Origin: Acinetobacter sp. ANC 4178
Lineage (GTDB): Bacteria; Pseudomonadota; Gammaproteobacteria; Pseudomonadales; Moraxellaceae
Direction of reading: 5' to 3'
Length of the DNA: 64,000 nt
Assembly: GCF_004331175.1 (NCBI RefSeq)
Contig: NZ_SJOD01000005.1
Coordinates: 62,001-126,000 of the forward strand
A program made the position numbers and the translations under genes. The notes below the pieces were generated by a model. It did no database searches. It was given only the letters and a program-made list of their open reading frames with translations, and was not told the origin of the DNA. Below are positions 55,801-64,000 of this stretch, piece after piece. Every line of letters begins with the position of its first letter. Position 1 is the stretch's first letter.

Positions 55801-56376
55801 ATTACTTTAGATGATGGCACATCACGGATTGAAGTGTCTGCCAATCACGAACGTTTCCAACGCTTTAAAGATATTATTGTCAATGAACGTGTGGTGGTGA
55901 TTGAAGGCGAAATTTATGAGCGTGAAGGATATGATCGTCCAATGGGACGTTTAACCAAAGCCTTTAGCCTGAATGAAATTCGTCAAAAACGTGCCAATAG
56001 CATTCAAGTTAAGTTACATGCTGATCATCTAAGTAAAACACTCACTCAAGATTTACAAAAAATCTTATTGCCCTATTGCAATGTCGATCTGTGCAATCAT
56101 ATTCCGATGTTGCTGCAACTCGATTATGCCTATGCTTCTGCAGAACTACATTTTGGCATGCAATGGAAAGTTGCACCTTTAGATGAGCTTTTAAGTAAAT
56201 TGCGCGATTATTTTGGTAAAGAAGCCATCTATGTTGAATATCAGGTGAAATCTAAAGCTGCCAAAGCCGTCAATTACGAGCAAGCCAAACCTGCACAAGT
56301 CCCTCCTCCACCTGCCAATTTAAGCATGGATGAGGCAATGGATTTATATCAAGCTGACGTTAATCAATATTCATAA
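52807..56376 (+). CDS. dnaE: DNA polymerase III alpha subunit
   Basis: This is the replicative polymerase. The start at 52807 (MHFVHLGIHTEFSITESI) has AGGA 8 nt upstream and matches the family N-terminus. The product is 1189 aa, close to the E. coli length. The order is PHP domain (about 1-275), C-family polymerase core with VGPGRGSGAGSLVAY and the catalytic aspartates in MPDFDVDFC, helix-hairpin-helix, OB fold (about 985-1070) and a C-terminal tau-binding region. It is a core gene. Confidence 0.97.
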   Translation: MHFVHLGIHTEFSITESIVRIPDLIKAAVNDEMPALALTDLSNLHAAVKFYGACLSKGIKPILGSVIRLNDAEHRVTLLAMTNQGWRGLTEIVSRGFIEGQQLDIPCVQKDWVLEQHQDIIALLGINSDVGKMLCSSNPQKAEPLLEQWIEKFGNRVYLALTRTDRPFEEDYLVEAVKLAKKYNIGVVAHNDVHFITREDFEAHEARVCIADGYVLGDNRRPKPYSSEQYFKTAAEMTELFSDLPTAIENSFHIARRCNVTLQLGKYFLPDYPIPEGHTIDTFFEHLSKEGLEERLNHLYPVEQRGDDWAEIRKPYDDRITYEINIINSMGFPGYFLIVMDFIQWSKSNGVPVGPGRGSGAGSLVAYSLKITDLDPLRYDLLFERFLNPERVSMPDFDVDFCIAGRDKVIDYVARNYGRDAVSQIATFGTMAAKGAIRDVARVLGKSYGLADRISKMIPTKPLGLSLEESIEAEPQLKDIVTNPSNPDNDDAAEIWEMALKLEGITRNTGKHAGGVVIAPTKITDFSAVLCDADGTGRVAQYDKDDVEAAGLVKFDFLGLRNLTVIEDAVQNINKHYPSAIPLDIANIPLDDKDAYLVFADANTTAVFQFESVGMKKMLKEARPSKFEEIIAFVSLYRPGPMDLIPDFIHRMHGGEFEYLHPLLEGVLEPTYGIMVYQEQVMQAAQYCAGYTLGGADLLRRAMGKKKPEEMVKQRQIFIEGAAQKDIDEATANHIFDYMEKFAGYGFNKSHAAAYALVAYQTAWLKAHYPAEFLSAVLSSEMQNTDNVVFLIDDCRNNGLDVLPPSVNMSLYHFHATDEQTIVYGLGAIKGVGEQAMQSVIDSRLQNGPYKDLFDFCHRIDLKKINKRTLEALIRAGALDCLGIERSSLMAQLPEAVQAADQARSNRETGIMDLFGEVEEVQRKPAKPVKPWSDEVRLKGEKDTLGLYLTGHPIDVYRPELKSFVPAKINELTPTRRGVTTVFAGLVVDVANFPNRVMITLDDGTSRIEVSANHERFQRFKDIIVNERVVVIEGEIYEREGYDRPMGRLTKAFSLNEIRQKRANSIQVKLHADHLSKTLTQDLQKILLPYCNVDLCNHIPMLLQLDYAYASAELHFGMQWKVAPLDELLSKLRDYFGKEAIYVEYQVKSKAAKAVNYEQAKPAQVPPPPANLSMDEAMDLYQADVNQYS

Positions 56377-56417
56377 CGATTAACTAAATTCAGTGATTTA
56401 ACAAAATTGGAAATGCG

Positions 56418-57272
56418 ATGAATCAATTCGACAATACTGCGGTTGCAGCACATCTTTCTCATGTCCGTATTGTCATGGTGAATACAACCTTGCCTGCCAA
56501 TATTGGGAGTGCATTGCGGGCTATGAAAACCATGGGACTCAGCCAATTGGTCTTGGTTGCCCCGAAAACCTATCCACATCCAGACATTGAAGCACTGGCG
56601 GCTGGCGCAGTCGATCTAATTCCACAAATTAAAATTGTAGAAACTTTAGAACAAGCCATTCAAGACTGTCATATTGTATTTGGTACCAGTGCACGCAGCC
56701 GAACTATTCCTTGGCCATTACTGGATGCGCGCCCTGCAGCAGAAATGTCACTTGAAGCGGTGGTCACGCAACAACAAAATATTGCCGTGATCTTTGGTCG
56801 TGAAGACCGCGGTTTGACCAATGAAGAACTGGCATTGGCCAACTATCATGTCACTATTCCAGTCAATATCGATTATGGCGTATTGAATGTAGCTCAAGCC
56901 ATCCAAATCATTTGTTATGAAATGCGCATGGCTGCATTGGCACGAATTGAACAAACCCAAGACCCAGAAGCCACCATGCCAGTTACGGATACTACGCAAA
57001 TGCATTGGGATGAGCCATTGGTCACGCATGACCAAATGCAGCAGTTCTACCCACATTTAGAGAAAATGCTTGAAGATATTGAATTTTTAGATCCAAATAA
57101 TCCAAGATTACTGCCTTTACGCTTGCGTCGACTATTTGGGCGTATACAATTAGATAAAATGGAATACCATTTACTTCGCGGTATTTTTAGTCGCGTACAA
57201 GCCTTAAATAAAGGCACTTGGAAACCATCTACACCTAAGACCAAAGACAAAGAGGATTCGTCTAATGCTTAA
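56418..57272 (+). CDS. trmJ: tRNA (cytidine/uridine-32 2'-O) methyltransferase TrmJ
   Basis: This is a 284-aa SpoU/TrmH-family (SPOUT) methyltransferase that modifies position 32 of tRNAs. The N-terminal motifs are [46 protein letters not shown] and [18 protein letters not shown] (knot). The C-terminal helical extension (about 195-284) is typical of TrmJ. It overlaps cysE by 8 bp. Confidence 0.93.
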   Translation: MNQFDNTAVAAHLSHVRIVMVNTTLPANIGSALRAMKTMGLSQLVLVAPKTYPHPDIEALAAGAVDLIPQIKIVETLEQAIQDCHIVFGTSARSRTIPWPLLDARPAAEMSLEAVVTQQQNIAVIFGREDRGLTNEELALANYHVTIPVNIDYGVLNVAQAIQIICYEMRMAALARIEQTQDPEATMPVTDTTQMHWDEPLVTHDQMQQFYPHLEKMLEDIEFLDPNNPRLLPLRLRRLFGRIQLDKMEYHLLRGIFSRVQALNKGTWKPSTPKTKDKEDSSNA

Positions 57273-58074
57273 ACAGCTAAAAGAGGATATACAAGCTGTC
57301 TTCGCGCGCGATCCAGCAGCACGAAACACTTTAGAAGTTTTAACCACTTATCCTGGCATTCATGCCTTAATCATGCACCGTATGGCACATGAATTGTGGA
57401 AAAAAGACTGTAAAGGCTCAGCTCGACTACTATCGTCATTTAGCCGTTTTGCAACAGGTATTGAAATTCATCCAGGTGCAAAAATTGGTCGTCGTTTTTT
57501 TATCGACCATGGCATGGGTGTGGTGATTGGTGAAACTGCCGAGATTGGTGATGATGTCACACTCTATCATGGTGTCACGCTAGGCGGTACGACTTGGAAT
57601 AAAGGCAAACGCCATCCCACGCTGGAAGACGGGGTGATTATTGGTGCTGGTGCAAAAATTTTAGGGCCATTTACCGTAGGTAAAGGTGCAAAAGTTGGGT
57701 CAAATGCCGTAGTGACCAAAGCCGTACCTGCGGGTACGACTGCGGTAGGCAACCCTGCACGCTACATCAGTAAAGACCTACCAAAAGATCAAGATGAGGC
57801 ACGTCGTCGTGATTATGCAGAAAGTATTGGATTCCAAGCTTATGCTGCAACGCAAGACCAATCAGACCCAATGCTTGAAGGGATGCGTATTTTACTCGAT
57901 CGTATTCAAAATAATGAAAAACGTATGAATACGCTTTGCCAACGTTTATCTCTGCTTGATCCAACATTTAAAAAGCAGCAATTGAATGAACAACCGTACA
58001 GTGAAGAAGAATTGAAAATTATTGAGGATGTGCGACGCGAATGTGAAGCACAAAGTAGTCAATCGAAGCCTTAA
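57265..58074 (+). CDS. cysE: Serine O-acetyltransferase
   Basis: The enzyme acetylates serine with acetyl-CoA, the first committed step to cysteine. The product is 269 aa. An N-terminal helical domain (about 1-70) is followed by a left-handed beta-helix of hexapeptide repeats ([40 protein letters not shown] split over about 71-112). The active-site His is in DHGMG. The C-terminal ~80 residues are an extra charged helix. The start overlaps the trmJ end, suggesting coupling. Confidence 0.95.
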   Translation: MLKQLKEDIQAVFARDPAARNTLEVLTTYPGIHALIMHRMAHELWKKDCKGSARLLSSFSRFATGIEIHPGAKIGRRFFIDHGMGVVIGETAEIGDDVTLYHGVTLGGTTWNKGKRHPTLEDGVIIGAGAKILGPFTVGKGAKVGSNAVVTKAVPAGTTAVGNPARYISKDLPKDQDEARRRDYAESIGFQAYAATQDQSDPMLEGMRILLDRIQNNEKRMNTLCQRLSLLDPTFKKQQLNEQPYSEEELKIIEDVRRECEAQSSQSKP

Positions 58075-58182
58075 CAACATAATTAAAAACCAACTGTAAC
58101 ACGCCTTATATTGCATGTTCGCCCTAGTTTTCTTAGACTGACGAACATGCAAATTTTTTATTACTTTTAAAAGAAAGAATGG

Positions 58183-59106
58183 ATGAATACTATGACGTTA
58201 AAGCCTCTGGCAATCGCATTAATTGCCGCATCATTTCTAACGGCGTGTAGCACGACCCCAACCAAAAATAAGAACTCTAAAGAACCGATTATTTTTACAG
58301 AACCGGACACAACTCCCCCATTTTATGCACTGAACCCATTTAACTATGCGGCACCACCTCCATTTGAATTGGCATTAAAGCAAGCTGCGGCTCAACCCGT
58401 AACGAAAATGGTGGTGACGAATTCAGCCAATCCAAATGAAAAAATCACCTTAGAAACGAATCGTTTAATCATTCCTACGATTAACAACAATCAACGCTCA
58501 ATGAAATATGCTGTCTTGGCAGGTGAAAATGAAATTGATATCACCGATATTGATGACTTTTTACAGTTAGTTGAAGGCAAAGCACGTCATTATCCACCAC
58601 GTTTTTCTGAGCGCAAAGAACGCAAAGGTTTCGAAACAAAATTAAAACAAGTGACGCAAGAACTAGATACGCTTGCTGCCCGCGATGATGCCTCTTTTGA
58701 CATTTTAGTGCGTGCATTTAAAGCCAGTGTGATGGCGCGTAATCTTGATTTAGGCTCTGTATATACCACCAAATCTTTAACTTACGCACAGCGCATCTTA
58801 AAGATTAATCAAGATGATCCTGAAGCAAACTTCTGGTTTGGTTTTGGTTTATCTGAAGGTGGCGGTCAACGTGAAGCGATTCCATATTTAGACAAAGCAA
58901 TGAAAGCTGGCGTTCAGGAAGCTTATTTATCTGCTGCCAATAACTACATTGCCATGGAACAAAAGAAAAGTGCCATTCAAATTTTGAAAAACTACAAACT
59001 CAAATATCCGCAAGAAGCCGCTGTTGCGGATCGCTTAATGAGTGAAATTGAAACTCAAGGGCGCTGGAATGTCTGGCAAGTATTAAATACCCCGAAAGCG
59101 TCTTAA
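58183..59106 (+). CDS. Lipoprotein with helical (TPR-like) repeats
   Basis: This is a 307-aa lipoprotein (lipobox LTAC, Cys about 22). The N-terminal half (about 25-150) is Pro/Asn-rich and not recognised. The C-terminal half (about 155-300) is helical with TPR-like units (VYTTKSLTYAQRILKINQDDPEANFWFGFGLSEGG and AIPYLDKAMKAG...). It probably acts as a periplasmic scaffold. It ends at a strong terminator. The function is unknown. Confidence 0.75.
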   Translation: MNTMTLKPLAIALIAASFLTACSTTPTKNKNSKEPIIFTEPDTTPPFYALNPFNYAAPPPFELALKQAAAQPVTKMVVTNSANPNEKITLETNRLIIPTINNNQRSMKYAVLAGENEIDITDIDDFLQLVEGKARHYPPRFSERKERKGFETKLKQVTQELDTLAARDDASFDILVRAFKASVMARNLDLGSVYTTKSLTYAQRILKINQDDPEANFWFGFGLSEGGGQREAIPYLDKAMKAGVQEAYLSAANNYIAMEQKKSAIQILKNYKLKYPQEAAVADRLMSEIETQGRWNVWQVLNTPKAS

Positions 59107-59119
59107 TTTAATTCCTTGC

Positions 59120-59158
59120 ATGAAATAGACCGTCCTGTACGGTCTATTTCTATTTTTG
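59120..59158 (+). terminator. Terminator after the TPR lipoprotein
   Basis: GAAATAGACCGT-CCTGT-ACGGTCTATTTC (59122-59150) is a perfect 12 bp stem followed by TATTTTT. Confidence 0.93.
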
Positions 59159-59227
59159 CGCATTGAAAAAGCTGACAATTATCGTATGATTTAAAAAAAC
59201 AAACAAAATTAAATTTAAGATCAGCCT

Positions 59228-61234
59228 ATGCCAAAGAACTTTAGCCATATTGTCCTGCTTTCTGTACTGGTCACCACTCTGCTTTCGGGTTGCCAAGTTG
59301 TTACTGTCAAAAATCAAGCTGTAAAAGTCACCATCACCAATGAACGTGAGAGTATTCTGACACGTGATAAGTTAAGCGAAGCGAGCCTAAATGTTTTATC
59401 CATGACAGGACGAGAGGCTAAAGCCTGTACAGCACATCCCACTCAATGCGTTCAGGAATTACAACAAATTCCACAGATTCAAGATGAACAATTATATTCT
59501 ACGGCCAGTGAGCTGTATCTGGCACGGGCACTGGCATTGGAAGGCTCTTCAGATTGTAAAATTGGATTACTGACCAGTCATAAATCTGAAGAAAAGCAAA
59601 AAATCCAGCAAGAAATTTATAATCAATGTCTAGAGCAAGAATTAGACATGCTGGATAAAAGTATTCGTTATAGCTATGCCTATATGTTCAAAACCCAACG
59701 GGGTCCAGAAGATCGAATTTTTGATAACCGACAAGTTCAAATACGCGATTTCTATAACTTAGCGATTGCAAAACTTTCTAGTGCTTATAGTCTTCGTTAT
59801 CCACAAAAAGAAGTTCAGAATCAAATTAAAATTGGTCAGAGTATTTATCATATTGATTTCAGTAATTATCCCTTACTAAAAGATCAAAAAATCGAGCAGC
59901 TCATGTCGAGTTATAATCTGAATTTTTCAGGTTTACGCTCAATTAACCGTCGTGACGGTTTTGGTTCTGAATTTGTTGTGGTACTCCCAAATTCAAATGA
60001 ACAACAAAAAGAGTCAAATCAATACATTCTTGACCCTTTAAATTTTTCTTTTGAAAGTGGTACTAATCCGAACATTCATCAAGCACGCTATTTGGCAGCA
60101 ACATTTACAGCCGAACCTAAAGCAGCCACCTCAGTCAATGATATTTTAACCAAACCTGAATTTGTGATTCGTGCCTACGATCCGTATCAACATGAATCTA
60201 TTCAGCTTGCAGGACATAAATACCCTTTAGCAGCGAACTTCTCGACGCCATACGGTTTATGGTTAGCTCAGAATAACTTGGGTAAAGCAGCCTATCTGAC
60301 TCTGATTGACCGCGACAACCGTTTAACCATGCCCCATTTATATATGTTAGAACCTTACAATCCGAATAAGAAAGTGATTGTCTTGGTTCATGGTTTAGCC
60401 AGTAGCCCTGAAGCGTGGATTCGTCTAACCAATGACATTATGGGAGATAAAGTCTTAAAAGAAAACTATCAAGTCTGGCAAGTTTTCTATTCGACCAATA
60501 TGCCCATTATAGAAAGTCGTTTGCAGATTTATGCACTTCTTAAACAGAGTTTTGCGCAAGTCAATGCAAGTGCCTCGGCAAAGAAAGATGCCGTGCTCAT
60601 TGGGCATAGTATGGGGGGAATTATTGCCCGTCTATTGGTCAGTGATGCCGATGTCACCAAAAAAGCACTGTCGATGATGAGCAACCGACAATTAAGTAAA
60701 TATAAAAATGTCCCCATTGTTGCACAGCGTATGCAAATACAAGATATTCCCAATTTTAGCCGCGCCATCTTTATTTCTGCACCCCACCACGGCACAGCAT
60801 ATGCCGACCTTTGGTTTACTCGTGCTGCGCGTAAAGTTATTAAACTTCCAGGCGCATTTTTAACTGCAGTTGGTGACACTTTACAAAGCCAAGATTTAGA
60901 TTTCTCAGACTTAGCCAAACAAATTGACCAAGGGCTCATTCAGAATGGTCCAAGTGATTTAAGTCATAAATCCAAGTTTATGCACATCACTTCAGATATT
61001 ATGCCGCGTAAAGGCTTGTTATTTCATTCAATTATGGGCAATGAAACCAAGAGTGATGACCCAAATGTCATTACCGATGGTATTGTGCCTTACAAGAGTG
61101 CTCACCTAGAAGGTGCTGTATCTGAAAAAATTATTCAAGGTGGCCATTCCATTCAAGAAACGCCAGAAGCCGTGTTGGAGTTAAGACGTATTCTTCGTTT
61201 GCATCTCGTCCAACTTGGACTGTATAAACCATAA
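59228..61234 (+). CDS. Lipoprotein with C-terminal alpha/beta hydrolase (lipase-like) domain
   Basis: This is a 668-aa lipoprotein (lipobox LLSGC, Cys about 22). About 360 N-terminal residues are unrecognised and mostly mixed alpha/beta. From about 380 there is an alpha/beta hydrolase: oxyanion region VIVLVHGLASSPEAW, nucleophile elbow LIGHSMGGIIARLL, acid probably in NVITDGIVPY and histidine in IIQGGHSIQETPEAV. The layout resembles PGAP1/triacylglycerol-lipase-like serine esterases. The likely site is the periplasmic face of the envelope, with a lipid or ester substrate; the specifics are unknown. Confidence 0.8.
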   Translation: MPKNFSHIVLLSVLVTTLLSGCQVVTVKNQAVKVTITNERESILTRDKLSEASLNVLSMTGREAKACTAHPTQCVQELQQIPQIQDEQLYSTASELYLARALALEGSSDCKIGLLTSHKSEEKQKIQQEIYNQCLEQELDMLDKSIRYSYAYMFKTQRGPEDRIFDNRQVQIRDFYNLAIAKLSSAYSLRYPQKEVQNQIKIGQSIYHIDFSNYPLLKDQKIEQLMSSYNLNFSGLRSINRRDGFGSEFVVVLPNSNEQQKESNQYILDPLNFSFESGTNPNIHQARYLAATFTAEPKAATSVNDILTKPEFVIRAYDPYQHESIQLAGHKYPLAANFSTPYGLWLAQNNLGKAAYLTLIDRDNRLTMPHLYMLEPYNPNKKVIVLVHGLASSPEAWIRLTNDIMGDKVLKENYQVWQVFYSTNMPIIESRLQIYALLKQSFAQVNASASAKKDAVLIGHSMGGIIARLLVSDADVTKKALSMMSNRQLSKYKNVPIVAQRMQIQDIPNFSRAIFISAPHHGTAYADLWFTRAARKVIKLPGAFLTAVGDTLQSQDLDFSDLAKQIDQGLIQNGPSDLSHKSKFMHITSDIMPRKGLLFHSIMGNETKSDDPNVITDGIVPYKSAHLEGAVSEKIIQGGHSIQETPEAVLELRRILRLHLVQLGLYKP

Positions 61235-61243
61235 ATATACACT

Positions 61244-61279
61244 CAAGCCCATGTTTCAACCATATAAAACATGGGCTAA
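61244..61279. terminator. Stem-loop after the hydrolase gene, terminator-like
   Basis: AGCCCATGTTT pairs with AAACATGGGCT (61246-61256 with 61267-61277). It is a perfect 11 bp stem, but only a short A/T tail follows. It is possibly a terminator. Confidence 0.6.
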
Positions 61280-61420
61280 ATTCATTGAACATTCCATTTC
61301 TTTCCAGTATTCCCCATTCATTAGAATGGTTTTTTATAACTATTCTTTTCATTTTATTGTGTAACCGTTAAGGTAAATTCCAACAGCATAGAGCTGACTA
61401 CACAACAAAGGAATTGAAAC

Positions 61421-62149
61421 ATGGAAGCGTTCAACACAAAAATGTTTGAAAATAAAGTAGCTGTTGTAACGGGTGGTACTTCTGGTATTGGTCGGGCAGT
61501 TGCCATTGCCTTTGCTGAAAAAGGTGCCAAAGTTTGGGCCCTTGGCTTACAATCACACAAAGCAGTTTACCCAGCAGGCTTAGAGATTGAAGCTGTTGAA
61601 ATCGATGTAACGGATAAAGCAGCTATTGATGCATTCTTTGCAAAAGTGGATCGTATTGATACATTATTCAATGGCGCGGGCATGGGTTCTATTTCAGAAC
61701 ACGAATTAGATACTTATAAAAAAGTACTCGAAGTCAACTTAACCTCTGTATTTTATATCAGTGAAGTTGCGGCAAAGGCACTATCAAAGTCTGATAATCC
61801 ATCAATTATTAACGTTTCTTCACTGTATGCACAATTTGGTTCAGGCATTGCACCTGCTTACTCTTGTTCTAAAGGTGCCATTGACCAATTAACATTCTCG
61901 CATGCGTTAAGCTTTGCGCAAGCAAATATTCGGGTAAATGCTGTAGCACCTGGTTGGATCGATACTCCATTAATTCAACCTTTAAAAGATATGCCTGAAG
62001 TTTTCGGAGGTATCATGGCACGTTCACCAATGCAACGCTTAGGTAAACCAGAAGAAATTGCCAATGTAGTTCTTTTCTTGGCATCCGATGCAGCAAGCTT
62101 TGTAAATGGTGCAATTATCAAAGTTGATGGTGCATATTCAATTTTCTAA
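61421..62149 (+). CDS. Short-chain dehydrogenase/reductase
   Basis: This is a 242-aa classical SDR. The cofactor motif VTGGTSGIGRAVAIAF is near 17-32, NGAGMGS is the NNAG equivalent, and catalytic Ser (NVSS) and Tyr-x-x-x-Lys (YSCSK) are intact. The C-terminus LFLASDAASFVNGAIIKVDGAYSIF is typical. Gly-Leu after strand 2 (ALGLQ) does not settle NAD against NADP. AAGGAATTG precedes the ATG. The substrate is unknown. It is convergent with a MalT-like regulator gene. Confidence 0.9.
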   Translation: MEAFNTKMFENKVAVVTGGTSGIGRAVAIAFAEKGAKVWALGLQSHKAVYPAGLEIEAVEIDVTDKAAIDAFFAKVDRIDTLFNGAGMGSISEHELDTYKKVLEVNLTSVFYISEVAAKALSKSDNPSIINVSSLYAQFGSGIAPAYSCSKGAIDQLTFSHALSFAQANIRVNAVAPGWIDTPLIQPLKDMPEVFGGIMARSPMQRLGKPEEIANVVLFLASDAASFVNGAIIKVDGAYSIF

Positions 62150-62343
62150 GCTGTCGACATAAGCAACTTTAGAAATGAAATTCTCGCCATTTCCCTTGAT
62201 TAAGGAAGTGGCACGAACTTTAAACATGAAGGTTATTACGCATGATCTTCATTCTCAAAGTTCAAAAATTTTTACCTGAAAGGCTAATCATAGATTTCAA
62301 GCATTACTTCCAATAATAATTGAAAAAAATTTCAGTTCCCTAT

Positions 62344-62388
62344 CTTGCCCATGTCTTAGCGTTTAGACATGGGCATCTTTTTTTTGCA
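62344..62388. terminator. Terminator between the SDR and LuxR-family genes
   Basis: TGCCCATGTCT pairs perfectly with AGACATGGGCA (62346-62356 with 62365-62375), followed by a T-run on the plus strand. It is nearly 200 bp past the SDR stop. Confidence 0.85.
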
Positions 62389-62418
62389 TTCAAATATGTA
62401 CCAAGACATGACTCTCGT

Positions 62419-64000
62419 CTATTGAATTAAACCTCGTTTTTTAGCTTCTGTAACAGCCTCAAGTCTAGAACGTACACCAAGCTTGTTATAAATATTACGC
62501 AAATGCCATTTCACTGTATTCACCGATAAAAACACCTTATCTGCCAGCTCAATATCAGTACAACCTTCACTGGCCTTCTGTAAAATTTGTAATTCACGTT
62601 TAGAAAGCAATTCAGTCTGTATAACGCCTAGATCATCATCTACCGATGTTTCAGATAAAGGAACACTACACATTGCAGCCAGCATTTCTGTGAAAGCCAA
62701 AACAGAAGGGTCTTTTTTCTGCTTGGACTTTGCAAGATGCCTCATATAATCAGCCAAGAGTTGGAATAAGAGCGGATGCTCATCCAATACAATCCGTACA
62801 GCTTTCGTTGGCTCTAAAATATCTAAAGCTTGTTCAAACCATGTGAAGGCAAATTCAATGTGATTTAAACGATAATCAGCTAGAGCCAATAGTAAAAGAA
62901 TTCGAGCACGACGGAATGGATAAGTCACAATACGATCTAATTCTTGCTCAAGAAGTACTTTGGCCTGTGGTTCACGCGCTAAAAAAATCAATTGTCTATA
63001 GAGCATCAAATCATCACCAGTGATCACATTGGAAATATTTAATGTTTTCTCAATGTGACCTTGACAGATTGCTTCGAGTTCATCGGCATTGATATCATTC
63101 AACTTATTTTTTCTATCAAACCACTGATATTGCTGATAAACATTTTGAACTGTTCGGCTCAAACGTGGCATTGACCAATCATTGCTACAAATTTGGGATT
63201 GCGTCAAACAGGTCTGTTCCGCCTGTGCATCCCCTGAAATATGAGCCAAGCGCAACAACAACTCATACCCAATAATAGCCAAATCAGGAATAATCAGTTG
63301 TTCACCATTATTAAAATGCTTTAGGGTATTTTCTGCTCGCGTAATTTCGTTCAAATCATAATACAGGCTTGCTTTTACACTGCTGGTAATCATTTTCGCA
63401 ATGGTCATTAAAAACTCATTTGAACCGAGTTTTAGATAGTCTTCACTTCGACCAATGTAGTCTAATTTCACCAGTGTTTTTTCTACATTCCCTTCTAGGT
63501 AGTCGCAAAGTGCCTCTATACAGTCCGAAATAATCAGCCCAAATACGTTTTGACCTTGTATATATGCTGCCCGTGTCTGAATCAGGATTTTACGTGCCTC
63601 AGTAATTTTACCTAAGCAAATTTGATATAGCGCACCAATACCAATTAAAGGTGCACGAACAAAATATGAGTTTTCCGATAATTTAGAAATATTCGCCTGG
63701 GATAGCTCATAGGCCAGTTTCATATCATCACTGACCAAAGCAAGCATTGGATCAAATGCTAGTTGATCATCGCCTTTAATTCGTTCATTCGGATCGATTT
63801 TGAGCCACAATTGTAAATAATGAGCACCTAATAAATGCTGATGCGTGATGATTAAAGACCAAATCATATCGTAAAGCAGTGCTACTCTCTGAATTAAAAG
63901 TGAATCTGGAATTAATTTCACCAGCTCAATTAAACTGTAGTAACTACCACCCAAAATTAAATCACGACTCACTTGACTTAACAGATCTAATACCAACGCC
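62419..64000 (-). CDS. MalT-like LuxR-family regulator, partial (N-terminus off window)
   Basis: The gene runs off the right edge; about 527 C-terminal residues are visible. The C-terminal ~65 residues are a LuxR/GerE helix-turn-helix (LSKRELQILQKASEGCTDIELADKVFLSVNTVKWHLRNIYNKLGV split over the domain). The long upstream region is all-helical with TPR-like units, as in MalT/AcoK-type LAL regulators, whose P-loop ATPase would lie further upstream outside the window. No start codon is visible. The target genes are unknown. Confidence 0.85.
   Translation of the reverse strand, partial: ALVLDLLSQVSRDLILGGSYYSLIELVKLIPDSLLIQRVALLYDMIWSLIITHQHLLGAHYLQLWLKIDPNERIKGDDQLAFDPMLALVSDDMKLAYELSQANISKLSENSYFVRAPLIGIGALYQICLGKITEARKILIQTRAAYIQGQNVFGLIISDCIEALCDYLEGNVEKTLVKLDYIGRSEDYLKLGSNEFLMTIAKMITSSVKASLYYDLNEITRAENTLKHFNNGEQLIIPDLAIIGYELLLRLAHISGDAQAEQTCLTQSQICSNDWSMPRLSRTVQNVYQQYQWFDRKNKLNDINADELEAICQGHIEKTLNISNVITGDDLMLYRQLIFLAREPQAKVLLEQELDRIVTYPFRRARILLLLALADYRLNHIEFAFTWFEQALDILEPTKAVRIVLDEHPLLFQLLADYMRHLAKSKQKKDPSVLAFTEMLAAMCSVPLSETSVDDDLGVIQTELLSKRELQILQKASEGCTDIELADKVFLSVNTVKWHLRNIYNKLGVRSRLEAVTEAKKRGLIQ

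Overview
This window is chromosomal DNA of an Acinetobacter species. The pca-qui gene order, the pcaU-pcaI regulatory region, the low GC content and the neighbouring housekeeping genes (fis-purH-purD, dnaE, mnmG, prmA) all match that genus. The species was not determined. Aromatic and hydroaromatic catabolism fits an environmental strain.

Region 1 (1-20.5 kb). After a partial DUF2520 gene and an LprI-like lipoprotein there is a large minus-strand block, pcaIJFBDKCHG-quiBCXA. It takes quinate or shikimate through periplasmic protocatechuate and the beta-ketoadipate pathway to succinyl-CoA and acetyl-CoA. A TonB-dependent receptor follows quiA, possibly in the same transcript. The IclR-type activator gene pcaU is divergent, and a three-repeat PcaU operator lies between pcaU and pcaI. 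Oddities are a ~95 bp nested palindromic repeat between pcaF and pcaJ and a perfect 14 bp stem-loop between quiX and quiA. A TonB-like gene is convergent with pcaU.

Region 2 (20.9-33.8 kb) is the most interesting part: a guanidine locus with two classes of guanidine riboswitch and a candidate protein-regulated operator. (a) An ABC permease and ATPase. (b) A guanidine-II (mini-ykkC) riboswitch directly before a three-gene cassette: an Fe(II)/2-oxoglutarate oxygenase, an unknown protein and an EmrE-type SMR exporter. (c) On the minus strand, a 43-aa ORF, a NikR-like ribbon-helix-helix regulator that has lost most nickel ligands, and the ABC substrate-binding lipoprotein. (d) A guanidine-I (ykkC) riboswitch before two DUF1989 proteins (carboxyguanidine deiminase family) and a biotin-dependent urea/guanidine carboxylase. 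The three upstream regions of (a), (c) and (d) each carry GTAWTAC-N14-GTAWTAC, a 28 bp NikR-length operator. I infer a regulon under both an RHH regulator and guanidine riboswitches. No allophanate hydrolase gene is present. An AT-rich PD-(D/E)XK nuclease-like gene sits just downstream of the carboxylase.

Region 3 (33.8-41 kb) holds a diguanylate cyclase, an aromatic-acid MFS transporter, a SIR2-like plus TPR protein (candidate anti-phage NADase), mnmG and a small secreted protein.

Region 4 (41-64 kb) is mostly core: a bile-acid/Na symporter-family protein, prmA, a zinc-ribbon/DUF3426 protein, fis (behind a long leader or sRNA candidate), purH, purD, metQ-metN-metI with a terminator after metQ, dnaE, trmJ, cysE, two lipoproteins (a helical-repeat protein and an alpha/beta hydrolase), an SDR, and a partial MalT-like LuxR regulator at the right edge. 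I saw no tRNA, rRNA, CRISPR array, IS element or prophage.
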